NCBI GenBank assembly: GCA_905221605.1
Contig: CAJNDS010000058.1
Span: 756,992-820,991 of the forward strand
DNA length: 64,000 bases
Direction of reading: 5' to 3'
DNA from: Symbiodinium natans
Lineage: Eukaryota > Sar > Dinophyceae > Suessiales > Symbiodiniaceae
Numbering within the stretch: position 1 is the stretch's first letter; the number at the start of each line of letters is the position of its first letter. Shown here piece by piece: positions 11,081 through 22,294 of this stretch. The notes under the pieces were generated by a model, which was given only the letters and a program-made list of their open reading frames with translations, did not search any database and was not told the DNA's origin. The position numbers and the translations under genes are program-made.

Positions 11081-11325
11081 TCATGGGGGGTAGGTACCTA
11101 GGGAACCTCAGGCAAGCGTAGAGGGCCTTCGGGATCTGTGGGGAGTAGCAAGCTACCTTGGGTTACATACCTTGAACCGAAACCCTAAAACCCTAAACCC
11201 TAAACCCTATACATACCCCGTTGAACCTAAACCCTAAGCCCTAAGCCTTAAACCCTACACCCTAAACCCTCAACCCCTCCCTTAAGAACACCCTGCTAAA
11301 CTCCCCTCCCTTAGGGGCCCTACAA
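11081..11325. mobile_element. family 6 element interrupted by telomere-like repeat
   Basis: Left half GGTAGGTACCTAGGGAACCT and TTGGGTTACATACC match 59550-59625; the right half CCTCCCTTAAGAACACCCTG matches the other end. CCCTAAA sequence separates them. Confidence 0.6.
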
Positions 11326-11472
11326 ACTGAACCGTCGTCTCCAGAACCACGGCCTCCTGAAGGTTGGGTCAGGGTTTAAGGATTTGGGCTAAACATCCCT
11401 AGCCCTAAACCCTAAACCCTAAACCCCAAACCCTAAGCTCTAAAAACTTTCGGGCTTGGGTATTTCATGGGC

Positions 11473-11517
11473 CTTCTCGGCCATATGCGCAGAGATGATG
11501 ATCTTCTCCTCTTGCAC
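11473..11517 (-). CDS. coiled-coil gene exon (VQEEK)
   Basis: VQEEKIIISAHMAEK, fifteen codons between CCTAG and AAG|GC, phase 0/0. Confidence 0.7.
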
Positions 11518-11559
11518 CTAGGCAGCCCACTACCCTGAGACCCTGAGTCAGGGTTCGGG

Positions 11560-11680
11560 GTTTAGGGTTTAGGGTTTGGGGTTTAGGGTTTGGGGTTTAG
11601 GGTTTAGGGTTTGGGGTTTAGGGTTTAGGGTTTGGGGTTTAGGGTTTAGGGTTTGGGGTTTAGGGTTTGGGGTTTAGGGC
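11560..11680 (+). repeat. alternating TTTAGGG / TTTGGGG array
   Basis: Two 7-mers alternate in a partly regular pattern, so they spread as blocks rather than by single mutations. Confidence 0.9.
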
Positions 11681-12099
11681 TAGCCCCAGAGTCACCTAGG
11701 AATAAGAAGGGTAACCTAAACGCCAAAAGGGAATAAGGGCCGACTCTAGGCCCTAGGAGATTATTGGGGTTTGAGATTTTAGCTGTCTGTCCCTAGCTAA
11801 CGTCCAAAATCTAAAGCCACAAGATGCTCTGAATCTCCCTAAGCCCGCGAACCCTGAACATACTAAGCCTAAGCTCTAAGCCCGAAATCCGAAGCCTAAA
11901 CCAAATCTCGGAGATTTTCCGGGAAATGAATAGTGGGAGGAGATGTGGTGTGTGGGGTAAGGGATGGTCCAAATTGAAAATCCTGAGCCAGGAAGTCCTG
12001 TTCGCCCCAAACCCTGAATTTTGACAAAATCCTACAGCCTTGTAACCCCCAGCCCTAGATCCTAAACCCTAAAACCCTAGAGCCCTAACCGTCAGCCCG

Positions 12100-12460
12100 A
12101 AACCTCAAACCTTGCACGCCCTGAGCCTACACACCAACCCCTGAACCCCAAACCCCCACACCCCGAACCCTAAACCCCAATCCCGAAGCCCCAAATCCTA
12201 CACCCCAATCCCTAAACCCAATCCCTAAACCCCAAACCCTGAACCCAAACCCTAAACCCTAAACCCCACACCCTAAACCCCAAACCCCAAACCCCAAACC
12301 CTAAACCCCAGACCGTAAACCCCAAACCCCGAACCCTAAAACCCCAAACCCTAAACCCTAAACCCTAAACCCCAATCCCTAAACCCTAAACCCCAGACCC
12401 ACCCTAAACCCTAAACCCTAAACCCCTAAATCCCTAAACCCTAAACACCCAACCAAGGGA
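12100..12460 (-). repeat. mixed CCCTAAA / CCCCAAA array
   Basis: About 45 units of several variants; no gene content. Confidence 0.9.
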
Positions 12461-12470
12461 CCATCTGCGC

Positions 12471-12503
12471 CATGGCGGCAGCTGCCTCTCCGGCATCCTT
12501 GGC
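12471..12503 (-). CDS. coiled-coil gene exon (AKDAG)
   Basis: AKDAGEAAAAM between GCGAAG and ATG|GC, phase 0/0. The acceptor context TGCGAAG|GCC is the same as at 7086, so exons here may derive from one another. Confidence 0.6.
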
Positions 12504-13070
12504 CTTCGCAGAGGGTTTAGGGTTTAGGGTTTAGGGTTTAGGGTTTAGGGTTTAGGGTTTAGGGTTTAGGGTTTAGGGTTTGGGGTGTAGGGTAAGGATT
12601 TCGAGGGTCTCAGGGTGTAAGGGCTTCAGGTTTCAGGATTCAAGGTCCAAGGGCTTCAAAGAACTTACAATGACTTAAGGGTTTTGGGAAAAGGGTTGCA
12701 AGGACACCAGGAGCCCTGAACCTTCTCCGGCTACCCATCCACTCGAAAAGTTGCCCAAAGCAAAAGACTCGAAATCCTCAGCCCCAAGCCCTAGACCCCT
12801 AGAATCCTGAACCCTGGATAAACCCTAAACCCCCAACCGAACAGATTCCAGTGCCAAAGCAGGTGTTGGAGGACCTGCAGACCTGCCGTGTGTGCAGGCT
12901 GAAAAGTTTGCTGTGCTCGACTGATCCACTGGACTCCGTTAGCGGCAAAAGAGCACAACTGAGGTTGCGCGTCCCATGGCACGTCCTTGATGTATTTCAA
13001 GGGGGCAAAGCAGCTGCCCTTGGATTTTGTGCTGTGTCCGCTTTCCGAACATCAAATGGATGACATAGGC

Positions 13071-13139
13071 CTTTATCCATGCTGGAGCAGCACGTGCTGC
13101 AAACCCTGAAACAATTGACTTTCTCGGGAACTCCTGTGC
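13071..13139 (-). CDS. exon of 23 codons (AQEFPRK...)
   Basis: Begins AQEFPRKSIVSG and ends ARAAPAWIK between AAACAG and AAG|GC, phase 0/0. The frame stays open for 44 further codons to a TAA at 12939-12941, so an unspliced version would end there. Not obviously coiled coil; family not recognised. Confidence 0.5.
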
Positions 13140-13531
13140 CTGTTTCGTTCGGACATCGAGGACAACATGCCCGGGTTTTGGAAGGATACTTTAGACCCTG
13201 AGAAGACCCCATAAACCTCTAGTCCACTGACCCCTAAAACCCTGAACCCCTAAACCCCTAAAACCCTGAACCCTAAACCCTAAACCCTAAACCCTAAACC
13301 CTAAACCCCAATCCCTGAACCCCTAAACCCTGCAGAAATCCCTAAACCCCTAAGGCGAAACTCTAAGGGAATTTGGTGCTTCGGTCTCCGAGTCTCAGAT
13401 TGAGGGTTCAAGCCTTAGGGGTGCTTAGGGTACTTAGGGTTTAGGGGTTTAGGGTTTAGGATTTAGGGTTCAGGGTTTAGGGTTTGGGTTTTTTTTTTTA
13501 CCTGGAATCGCCAAGGCAGGTGTAGTCACCT

Positions 13532-13640
13532 CCAGGGTTTAGGTTTAGGGTTTAGGGTTTAGGGTTTAGGGTTTAGGGTTTAGGGTTTAGGGTTTAGGGT
13601 TTAGGGTTTAGGGTTTAGGGTTTAGGGTTTAGGGTAACTC
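13532..13640 (+). repeat. TTTAGGG array
   Basis: About 15 copies next to the ERNLQK micro-exon. Confidence 0.95.
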
Positions 13641-13663
13641 ATGAGCAGCTCCGAGCCCCCCGC

Positions 13664-13681
13664 CTTCTGGAGATTTCTCTC
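13664..13681 (-). CDS. micro-exon (ERNLQK)
   Basis: Six codons, ERNLQK, between ACCAAG and AAG|GC, phase 0/0. At 18 bases it is the shortest exon proposed; support is only the splice pattern and fit with its neighbours. Confidence 0.4.
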
Positions 13682-13740
13682 CTTGGTTCTGTGGAAGTTG
13701 ATGAGGGATATTTGATCAGCTGCAAAAAGGAATAAATTGG

Positions 13741-13856
13741 CTAGGCTGCCCAGTAACCTAGGCTTCAAAAGGGTGCCCTTTTTTGCTTAAAGGGTTTATA
13801 AGGGAACCTAAACCCCCCAAAAAGGGAATAAGGGTACTACTCTGCATCCTAGTTGG
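13741..13856. mobile_element. MITE-like element, family 4
   Basis: Shares CTGCCCAGTAACC, AAGGGTGCCCTTTTTT, TTATAAGGGAACCT and AAGGGAATAAGGGTAC with the family; ends eroded. Confidence 0.65.
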
Positions 13857-14136
13857 GGTGTACGGGGGCTTACGAAGGCTTAGGGTTTAAGGTTTTAAGG
13901 AGTCGGGGACAAAGGTTTTCTAGTAGGGTTCAAGGCGTACAAAATGGGAAAATCCGTGAAACGGGTGGCGAAAGCGCTGAAATCTGAAATCGTACCCAGT
14001 GAGGAAGAGCTTACGGGCGATTGACGGTGTATTTTTTGGTGCTTTATGGGAGTTAATTAGATGGTCAGCTTTTGGGATGTTCCCTAAAGTAGGGTCGCTT
14101 TGTGGGATCCCTTGGGAAGGGTGCCGCATTTTTATG

Positions 14137-14170
14137 GGTACCCAAAAAGGGACCCTAATTTAGGAAACTA
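14137..14170 (+). repeat. short repeat shared with 15788-15825
   Basis: AAGGGACCCTAATTTAGG and CGGGACCCGAATTTAGGG are related 35-base segments 1.65 kb apart, perhaps ends of another small element. Confidence 0.4.
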
Positions 14171-14320
14171 CCCGGATGGTCTTCAAGCTATGGTAAACCG
14201 TAAACCCTAAACCCCTAAACCCCTAAACCCGAAACCCTACACCCTAAACCCTAAACCCTAAACCCGAAACCCTACACCCTAAACCCTAACAACGAGCCTT
14301 TAGAGGACCGACCCCTCCAG

Positions 14321-14366
14321 GAGCTGCGGGATGCCCTGACATTGCTCTGGAGCCTCGCTGTAGCCG
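14321..14366 (+). CDS. exon-like island, strand uncertain
   Basis: Plus strand: ELRDALTLLWSLAVA between CTCCAG and the donor GTATGT. Minus strand: APEQCQGIP between GCGAG and a GC donor (14353-14328). The plus reading is longer with a textbook donor; the minus one agrees with every neighbour. Confidence 0.35.
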
Positions 14367-14660
14367 GTATGTAGGGTTTAGGGTTTAGGGTTTAGGGTTT
14401 AGGGTTTAGGGTTTAGGGTTTAGGGTTTAGGGTTTAGGGTTTAGGGTTTAGGGTTTTGGGTTTAGTTTAGGCTAAACCTACAAGTTTAGGGTCAAGGATG
14501 GTTTCTGGGGTAAGCCCGAGAGGATAAAGCTTAAACCCAGCCCTGACACATCTCTGCTTTCCAGGGCCCGATGTGCGCAAGGCAAAAATCAGGGCCTTCT
14601 CTAGCTTCCCAGTCCCGCAGAGATTCGGTGTAGTAGGGTTGGTCTACATTATGAGTTACA

Positions 14661-15177
14661 TTACGACCTCAAGCTTGTTCTACCAAAACGGACTTCAAAA
14701 GTGGCACCCCACTTCACCCTGCGAGAATTTTTCCTGGCGAGCGTCACCTTCTTGACACCGGAACCAAACCCATTCATATGGCAAGTTCTGCCAGTGACGG
14801 TCCACTTTGGGGCATCCCACATTCCAGAACGCACTATGCGACGCGACCCGCTATAAAGAAATGGCTTTGCAGAGGTTGCACGCATGTCGTTGCGGGGGAA
14901 CGCCCAGCGCTTTACAATCAACAGGACACCAGCCAATGGTCCACAGCACATCCTAGAAAAAATCTTTGCCGTCACATCCACGATTTTCCAGGAAGCTTCA
15001 ACTCTAGCAATGCGTTCCACAAGTGAAGCAAGAACAATCAAAAATGTTTCACGAAAGACAGGAAGGCACCAAATAAGCCATCTGCTTTTGCAGCTCACTA
15101 TCGGCCAGCTTTTATGCTTGACAAGCACTAGACCCAAGAGTAACCCAGGAAATGCAAGGGTGCTCTTCGGGCTTTAT
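14661..15177 (-). CDS. longest open frame outside ankyrin genes, unknown
   Basis: An open frame of about 172 codons with no ATG at its left limit, ending in TAA/TAG-free sequence up to its stop at 14661. It has a hydrophobic first third (for instance RETFLIVLASLVERI) and a basic tail rich in R, K and G. The region is a 0.9 kb island without telomere repeats, unlike the small exon islands. It may be a decayed element or a single-exon gene; overlapping plus frames of 82-101 codons are equally unrecognised. Confidence 0.25.
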
Positions 15178-15479
15178 TAAGGCCCACTCTGGGTCCTGGA
15201 ACAATTCAAAGCCCGGCTTTGGTATTACCCGATCCGAAGTCTCATCAGGTTGCCGAACTCGTGCAGCTCAAGCGGTTGCGTTTTCGCCCCAGCATGTTTC
15301 GGGAGTGGTCCCACTACTTGTGCACGTGCTTGTCCCAGTATACAACACACAAAATTATGCCCTTCCATCTCGAGTGTCGGTGCCCCTCCACCCCCCCCCC
15401 CCCCCCCCCGCCCCCCTACGCCCTCAACACCCAAAGCCAACGCTTGGCCCCAATTAAACACGAACCCTAAACCGTAAAC

Positions 15480-16190
15480 CCTAAACCCTAAACCGGTTGA
15501 TAGAGAATGTGGAGTGGGTCACGAGCATTCCAAGCCCGGAGCCCTGAATGGCGGCGGCCACAAGCCAACCGGTAAAACCCCAAGGTTTAGGGTTTAGGGT
15601 TTGGGTTGGGGTGTGGGATTTGGGGGGGTTGTTGGGGCAGGCGCGAGCACCAGGGGCCCCGAGTATTCAAGCTCCATACATCTGGGCAGCTCTCTATCTT
15701 AGGATTGAGGGCTTAGGGCTCAGGGTTTTGGGTTTAGGGATCCTACTTGGGTTCTATACATAGCAAGCACATCACCCGTATGAGAAAGACCCCCCAACGG
15801 GACCCGAATTTAGGGAACTACCCCTGTCCGGAACAGTCGAGATATTTGGCCCTTCGGCGTAGAACAGCTTAGGGTTTAGGGTTTAGGGTTTAGGGTTTAG
15901 GGTTTAGGGTTTAGGGTTTAGGGTTTAGGGTTTAGGGCACCCAAGCTTGGCTTCCAAACAAAACTTAACTTGCTGGCTGTGCTTCTGGGCCCGAGTGAGC
16001 ATAAGCACCTCAATTCCTGAAGGCAAAAAACCCAAACAACCCCAAATCTTCCGAAACCCTGAAGCCCTAACCCTGCTTTTGCCACCTAAACATGAGGGTT
16101 TAGGGTTTGGGGTTTGGGGTTTGGGGTTTGGGGTTTGGGGTTTAGGGTTTAGGGTTTAGGGTTTTCGGGCCGCAGGTCTGCAGAGTCCGA
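15480..16190. repeat. degenerate and clean telomere-like repeat
   Basis: TTTAGGG array at 15868-15940, TTTGGGG-rich array at 16095-16160; no exon seen between. Confidence 0.8.
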
Positions 16191-16192
16191 GC

Positions 16193-16237
16193 GTCGTAGT
16201 GGCGCCGGGAGAACTCGGCTTGCTGCTCCAAGAGTTC
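16193..16237 (-). CDS. coiled-coil gene exon (ELLEQ)
   Basis: ELLEQQAEFSRRHYD between AACAG and GAC|GC, phase 0/0. Confidence 0.72.
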
Positions 16238-16239
16238 CT

Positions 16240-17380
16240 GTTTTCTAGGTGGAGGTTTAGGGTTTAGGGTTTGGGGTTTAGGGTTTGGGGTTTAGGGTTT
16301 CGAGTTTAGGGTTTGGGGTTTGGGGTTTAGGGTTTAGGGTTTCGGGTTTTGCGTTTCGGGTTTAGATTTAGGGTTTGGGGTTCAGGGTTTTGACTTAAAG
16401 GTTTCGGGTTGTGGGTTTAGGGTTTGGGGTTTAGGCTTTGGGGCTTAGGTTTTGGGGCTCAGGCTTTGGGGATTAGGGCTCAGAATGGTTCCCAGTAACC
16501 GAGAACAAAGTTCAAGGAGCTCTGTTGCCTAGCCCTAAACCCTATTTCACAGGTGGCTTGTTTTGTTCCTTCTAAAGACCCTACAGGAAGCCAAAAAAGT
16601 CGCAAGCTCGAGCCGCCCAGACCTTCGCAACCCTAAGGTCTGAAACTCAAGCCACTGAAGCCCTTTAGGGTTTAGGGTTTAGGGTTGAGGATTTAGGGTT
16701 TAGGGTTTAGGGTTTAGGGTTTAGGGTTTAGGGTTTAGGGTTTAGGGTTTAGGGTTTAGGGTTTAGGGGGAAGGTTTTATAACCCTTATATGCACTAGAA
16801 ATGATAAGGTGTAATAAAAGTAGCAATAATGAGAATAAGCGGAAAGTAATAGGCTTTATAACCCTTATATACACTAGAAATGATAAGGTAAAGGCCCGTA
16901 CTATAAGGGTAAGGGGCCCTAACGGCCCTTGGCTCCAACCTTCGAGACATCCCACGTCCCGAATCCTCAGGGTCTAGGGGTGTGTAGGGTTTAGGGTTTA
17001 CGGTTTAGGGCTTAGGGTTTAGGGCTTAGGGTTTAGGACTTAGGGTTTAGGGTCTAGGTGATTGACACTGTCTCTGCCTTCTGCTCCCGCCGTCGGGCCC
17101 GGATGAAGTACTTGGTGAGCTGTGTGGCCTGCCTCGAGCATTTGGGGTGTCGCGCCACACATCCTAGACCCGACATCCCAACTAGGTTGCCCAGTAACCT
17201 GGGATTCACAAGCGTGCACTTCCCTAAACTCTGAACCCCCAAACCCTAAACCCTAAACCTTGAACCCTAAACTCTGAACCCTAAACCCTAAACCCTAACC
17301 CTAAACCCTAAACCCTAAACCCTAAACCCTAAACCCTAGACCCTGAGGATGAACTGAACCCGCGCAGCCGCCCAAGGCCT
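16240..17380. repeat. telomere-like region with a local duplication
   Basis: Arrays at 16255-16480, 16664-16765 and 17280-17340. At 16775-16890 the unit TATAACCCTTATATRCACTAG occurs twice. Confidence 0.75.
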
Positions 17381-17386
17381 CTCGGC

Positions 17387-17410
17387 GAGGGCATCCTTGG
17401 AGAGTTGCGC
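17387..17410 (-). CDS. coiled-coil gene exon (AQLSK)
   Basis: AQLSKDAL between CTCCAG and CTC|GC, phase 0/0; the frame remains open for AE and a second GC donor, which would give phase 2. Confidence 0.55.
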
Positions 17411-18021
17411 CTGGAGATGAACGCCCGAAGCCGGTTTAGGGTTTAGGGTTTAGGGTTTAGGGTTTAGGGTGTAGGGTTTCGGGGTGACGACATGGGGTTT
17501 AGGTTTCAGGGTTCAGGGCTTGGGCTCAGGGTTTGGGTTGTAGGAGTTTAGGGTTTGGGGTTTGTTTGGGGCTTAGGGTCAGGGCTTGAATGTAACATTA
17601 GGGTTCAGAGTTTGGGGTGTAGGAGTTTAGGGTTTGAGTTTTGGGTTTAGGGTTTGGGGCGTATACACCTCAATGCCTACACCCCCCCCCCCCGCCACAT
17701 CCTGCAAGGAATTGTAGTAGGGGTTTGACTGCTAGTATCACCAAAAGGACACCCCATCAATATATATGTTTCTATATATGTCTATAGGGTGTAGGGTTTA
17801 GAGTTTAGGGAAAAGGAACCCCAAGAAAACTCGAATCCTCACTAGGAACCCGCCCCAGCAAGGGAAACAGGAAACCCCTAAACCCTAAACCCTAAATCTA
17901 AACCCTAAATAAACCTCAAAAGCCCAAATCCCAAACCCGAAACCCTTTTTGTACCCCGAAACCACAGACCATGGAGTGTCAGGTTTTCGGCCGCACGTCT
18001 TGGGCTGAAGGTTTCGGAGAG

Positions 18022-18180
18022 GTTTAGGGTTTAGGGTTTAGGGTTTAGGGTTTAGGGTTTAGGGTTTAGGGTTTGGGGTTGGGGTTTAGGGTTTAGGGTT
18101 TAGGGTTAGGGTTTAGGGTTTAGGCTTTAGGGTTTGGGGTTTAGGGTTTAGGGTTTAGGGTTTAGGGGTTAGGGTGTAAA
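18022..18180 (+). repeat. TTTAGGG array
   Basis: About 20 units with occasional TTTGGGG and 6-mers, adjoining the IDVEK exon. Confidence 0.95.
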
Positions 18181-18217
18181 GTTTATTAGGGCTTCGATTC
18201 CGGCAGCGTCGCGAGGC

Positions 18218-18262
18218 CTCTCTCTTGGCCAAGATCTGGTTGTATGTCTTCTCCACATCAAT
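18218..18262 (-). CDS. coiled-coil gene exon (IDVEK)
   Basis: IDVEKTYNQILAKRE between GCTCAG and GAG|GC, phase 0/0. The first exon base is A, an exception to the usual G. Confidence 0.7.
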
Positions 18263-18479
18263 CTGAGCGTGGGTTCCCCGGTGTAGGGTTCAGGGTTTAG
18301 GGTTTAGGGTTTAGGGTTTAGGGTTTAGGGTTTAGGGTTTAGAGTTTAGGGTTTAGGGTTTAGGGTTTAGGGTTCAGGGCTACCCGCCCTCTATGCCACC
18401 CGCCCGCACCCTCAGTTCCTCCCCTTATTTAAGCTATTGAAGGATAAGTATGCCTAATTAAGGTTCCCTAAGGGGGAAC

Positions 18480-18481
<2 letters not shown>

Positions 18482-18522
<41 letters not shown>
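18482..18522. repeat. poly-G tract of about 41
   Basis: Uninterrupted G run; a second of about 30 lies at 18758-18787. Exact lengths are likely to be unreliable in any assembly. Confidence 0.9.
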
Positions 18523-18523
<1 letters not shown>

Positions 18524-18573
18524 AGTAGGGAAACTCATGATCTGAGCATGAGAGCCCTGAGCCCGCTGTAGAT

Positions 18574-18704
18574 CTTGGTAGCCCAATAACCATGCTACAA
18601 TAAGGGTACCCTTTTGTAAGGGGCTTTAGGGTTTAGGGGTTTAGGGTTTATAAGGGGAATCTTCTGAACCAAGAGAGGGGCAACATGGTACAACTGCACT
18701 ACCA
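18574..18704. mobile_element. family 4 element with inserted telomere-like units
   Basis: TTGGTAGCCCAATAACC at the left and GCACTACCAAG at the right; TTTAGGG units sit in the middle. Confidence 0.65.
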
Positions 18705-18756
18705 AGAGATTGTAGATTGGATGTAGGGTTTCAGGGGGTTTATGGCTTAAGCGTGG

Positions 18757-18787
<31 letters not shown>

Positions 18788-19076
18788 AATCCAGAATAAA
18801 CACCACATCATATAAACTCTACACGCTGAGAGGTCTGGACCATGTGCAGTCTAGGTAGGTCTTCTATGCAAAGCCTGACGTGGAAGGTTCCCCAGCTCCC
18901 CTTCTAGGGGGCTCCCTTAAGGGGATTCTGCTGTATTTGGGGCATATGAGGGGTACCCCTATTTGGGACATACTAAGGATGTAGGAGTTCAGGTGCCCTT
19001 GACCTCCAAGACCCAAAGGCTTTGCATCCTACACCCTAAAACCCTAAAGCTCGAAGCCTCGAAGCAGAAAAAGAGC

Positions 19077-19112
19077 CTGCTGTTCTGCAACAACGCCCCT
19101 GGCCGTACGTTC
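19077..19112 (-). CDS. helical-gene exon (ERTAR)
   Basis: ERTARGVVAEQQ between ACAAG and CAG|GC, phase 0/0. The same frame is open upstream to another AG|G at about 19193, so the exon could be 39 codons long. Confidence 0.5.
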
Positions 19113-19281
19113 CTTGTATGATCCTTTTGGAACTTGAAGCTCTAGACCAGGCCCGCAGAAATACCCGTGTACCCCTTGTTTCGTTTTGTGGTCCTCTGAC
19201 AGAGTAGAGACAATAAAGCCAACAAACCCTAAACAAGACCAGAGTGGACGGAAACAGCGACCCCGAATATTGTAGGTGGTG

Positions 19282-19602
19282 CCCGTCCGGGTATGCGCCG
19301 GGTGCCCGGGTATGCGCCGGGTATGCGCCGGGTATGCGCCGGGTATGCGCCGGGTATGCGCCGGGTGCCCGGGTATGCGCCGGGTATGCGCCGGGTGCCC
19401 GGGTATGCGCCGGGTATGCGCCGGGTGCCCGGGTATGCGCCGGGTATGCGCCGGGTATGCGCTGGGTATGCGCCGGGTGCCCGGGTATGCGCCGGGTATG
19501 CGCCGGGTATGCACCGGGTGCCCGGGCATGCGCCGGGTGCCCGGGTATGCGCTGGGTATGCGCCGGGTGCCCGGGTATGCGCCAAGTATGCGCTGGGTGC
19601 CA
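19282..19602. repeat. GC-rich minisatellite, 11- and 8-base units
   Basis: Units GGGTATGCGCC (11) and GGGTGCCC (8) alternate irregularly for 320 bases. Open frames in all six frames (up to 194 codons) follow from the lack of stops in the unit. Confidence 0.95.
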
Positions 19603-19969
19603 CCCCCCCCCCGTCTTCATTTTAACCCCCTGTAAGGGCCTACCCAGGCAATGCCTAAGCCTTTTAAGGATAAAAGGGGAAAAACAGCGTATGTTTTAAA
19701 CTTGGGTTCTTCCAAAACCCCTTGAGGCCAATAAAGGAAAAACCTGTGTGCTTCAAACTTGGGTTCCGCACAAGAAGCTTTGGCCATCCTTTTCGTGGCA
19801 AAGGTCGCTGGGAGTCTGCAGATGGTCAAAACTCGTGCGTGAGGGTATCCAGGGTTCTTGCTAAGTCTACATTGCTGTAAACCTATGGTCGAGGAATTAT
19901 TTTAATTGTTTTTTGCCTTTCAACTTTTTTTTTTTGGGGGGGGCCTCCCTATTGCAAGATAGAGGAAAT

Positions 19970-20480
19970 CCAAAGAAAATAGAGGTTTTCCTGTTCAAAT
20001 CCAAAGAAAATAGAGGTTTTCCTATTAAAATCCAAAGAGAAGAGGTTTTCCTATTAACATCCAGAGAAAATAGCGGTTTTCCCATCAAAATCCGAAGAGA
20101 ATGGAGGTTTTCCTCTTGAAATCTAAAGAAATAGAGGTTTTCCGCATAGAGTACAAAGGAAATACAGGTTCTATTCTTAACATACAAAGGGAATGCAGGT
20201 ATTCCTATTCAAATACCAAGGAAACTTAGGGTTTTGTCCGTGAAAGGTAGGATTTTACCATGTTAAAAGTGAAAGGAGATAGAGGTTATCCATAGAAGGC
20301 GGGGAAAGAGGGTTTGCCTATGCAATACACAAGAAACTAGAGGTTGTACTACCAACAGAAACAGAAAGAGTTTTCCAAACAAAAGGAAAAGAGGTTTAAA
20401 ATCGAAGGACACATAGGGCTTCTAAACCAGAGAGACGCATAGAGGTTTGCTGTAGAGGTTGTCTTACGTAACAAATATAG
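19970..20480 (+). repeat. tandem repeat of about 33 bases
   Basis: Units like AATAGAGGTTTTCCTATT spaced by AAAATCCAAAG, well conserved for five or six copies and then decaying to the right over ten more. Confidence 0.85.
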
Positions 20481-20511
20481 GGTTTACTTTGTTGGACTTG
20501 CACGAACGAAC

Positions 20512-20965
20512 GGCATGTATGTATATGCTTTGAAGACAGCTTGCGCGGCTTTTAACAAAGGAGGGGATTGGGAGGGAGCGCGGCCCCCCCCCCCCCCCAT
20601 TTGCAAAACACGATTCTCGCATGATGGGTTTTCAAAATGTATGAATAAAGCGGGGAGGTTGGGTGGGGGGTGGGGGGGGGGGAGGCCCCCAAATTTGCAA
20701 ACACGATTCTGGCATGATGGATTTGCAACATTTTAATGTATGCATATGGCATATGCTTTGAAGCAAGCTTGCTTGGCTCAAAAAAAACGGGGGGGTTGGG
20801 GGGGGGGGAGCCCCCCCATTTGCAAACACGATGCTCGCATGATGGGTTGCCGAAAATGTATGCATATGCGTTGAAGCAAGCTTGCGCGGCTAAAAATAAA
20901 GCGGGGGTTGGGACTTTCGCATGATGGATTTCCAACAATGTATGCACATGCTTTGAAACAAACTC
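20512..20965 (+). repeat. tandem repeat of about 115 bases
   Basis: Four to five copies: TGCATATGCTTTGAAGCAAG, a G/C-run core, then ATTTGCAAACACGATTCTCG and CATGATGG. The last copy runs directly into the 10-base minisatellite. Confidence 0.85.
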
Positions 20966-21320
20966 GTGCGTACTCGTGCGTACTCGGGCGTACTCGGGCG
21001 TACTCGGCGCCCTCGGGCGTACTCGGGCGTACTCGGGCGTACTCGTGCGTACTCGTGCGTACTCGTGCGTACTCGTGCGTACTCGTGCGTACTCGGGCGT
21101 ACTCGTGCGTACTCGTGCGTACTCGGGCGTACTCGTGCGTACTCGTACTCGTGCGTACTCGTGCGTACTCGTGCGTACTCGGGCGTACTCGGGCGTACTC
21201 GGGCGTACTCGTGCGTACTCGGGCGTACTCGTGCATACTCGGGCGTACTCGTGCGTACTCGGGCGTACTCGTGCGTACTCGGGCGTACTCGTGCGTACTC
21301 GGGCGTACTCGTGCGTACTC
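20966..21320 (+). repeat. 10-base minisatellite ACTCGTGCGT / ACTCGGGCGT
   Basis: About 35 units differing almost only at one T/G position; the right third alternates strictly, making a 20-base higher-order unit. Frames of 120-280 codons here are repeat artefacts. Confidence 0.95.
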
Positions 21321-21470
21321 CGACGCGGTCGCCCATCCCTGCCGCAATGAACAAGACGATTCCCCTCCGCCCTTTTGCCAGTCTTGCTGTCCGACATCTT
21401 TGGTCGCAGCGTTCACGAGAGGTGCCCTTGTGTCCTAAGGTATCTTCTAGGCTTTCGGGGTTATAGGGCT

Positions 21471-21700
21471 TACCAGGATGGGTAATCGCTTGAAAGGCCC
21501 TATTATACCCTATAATCCCTTAAAAGGCCCCTATTGTTCCCTATAATCCCTTAAAAGGCCCTACTGTTCCCTATAATCCCTCAAGAGGCCCTACTGTTCC
21601 CTATAATCCCTTAAAAGGCCCTATTGTTCCCTATAATCCCTTGAAAGGCCCTTTATAGGGTTCATTGTGGGGATTTTAAGGCCTAACAGCCCATCCTGGT
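21471..21700. mobile_element. family 3 element with internal tandem repeat
   Basis: Ends TACCAGGATGGG and, inverted, CCATCCTGG. Inside are about five copies of CCCTATAATCCCTTAAAAGG with CCCTATTGTT between them. Confidence 0.82.
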
Positions 21701-22215
21701 CGGGTGGGGGGAAATTTTGAGAGAGTCATGGCCCAATCCATCAGCCATGGTTTCGGGGGTCCCTTAAATTTCAGGAGCCCCCGGACGAAGGCGCTTTAGC
21801 TCACATGGAAGCTCCCCAAAGAAGTTTGGGGTTTAGGGTTTAGGGTTTAGGGTTCGGAGCTAGTCTTGAATGCGCAAGGGGCAGACCTTTCTGGGGCCTT
21901 GGTGGAGCTCCCCTGTGTTGCGCCGACCGCAAACAGCCACCGAAGCTCTCATGTAGACCTCCCTTAAGGAGGTCTAGATTCTTGCAGGCACTTGAAACCT
22001 ACCGTTTGCTTAAGAGCCCCCCCCAAAAAACACAAACACAAGCTTATCATCCCTATGTTGCCTTTACAAGGAAGAACATCTTTCGTTTTTTGGGGGGTGG
22101 CTCTTAGGCAACTAGTAGACGTAGGGGCAGACTTCTAAGCCCTGATCCCCAACTTGTCTTAAGGAGCCACTGCACAGGGGGGGGGCGGGGGGGTGAGACG
22201 ACACTAGTCGTCTGC

Positions 22216-22278
22216 GTGACGGACTCCCGTCGGATCACTTCGAGGGGGATTTGGGATGAGAGCGTGTGCACCGTTTGT
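22216..22278 (-). CDS. helical-gene exon (QTVHT)
   Basis: Starts QTVHTLSSQIPLEV and ends IRRESV, between CCTCAG and AC|GC. It begins with one base that completes the AA left by the exon at 22620-22651, giving K then Q: a phase match between independently chosen exons. Confidence 0.65.
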
Positions 22279-22294
22279 CTGAGGTATAGAGGTT

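Noticed and set aside
19036-19635. Overlapping open frames up to 194 codons on both strands
   Set aside because: They translate an 11/8-base minisatellite lacking stops in every frame; only the non-repeat part near 19077-19112 looks like an exon.
20552-21438. Frames up to 281 codons rich in EYARVR or RTRAYS
   Set aside because: Pure translation of the 10-base minisatellite and the 115-base tandem repeat.
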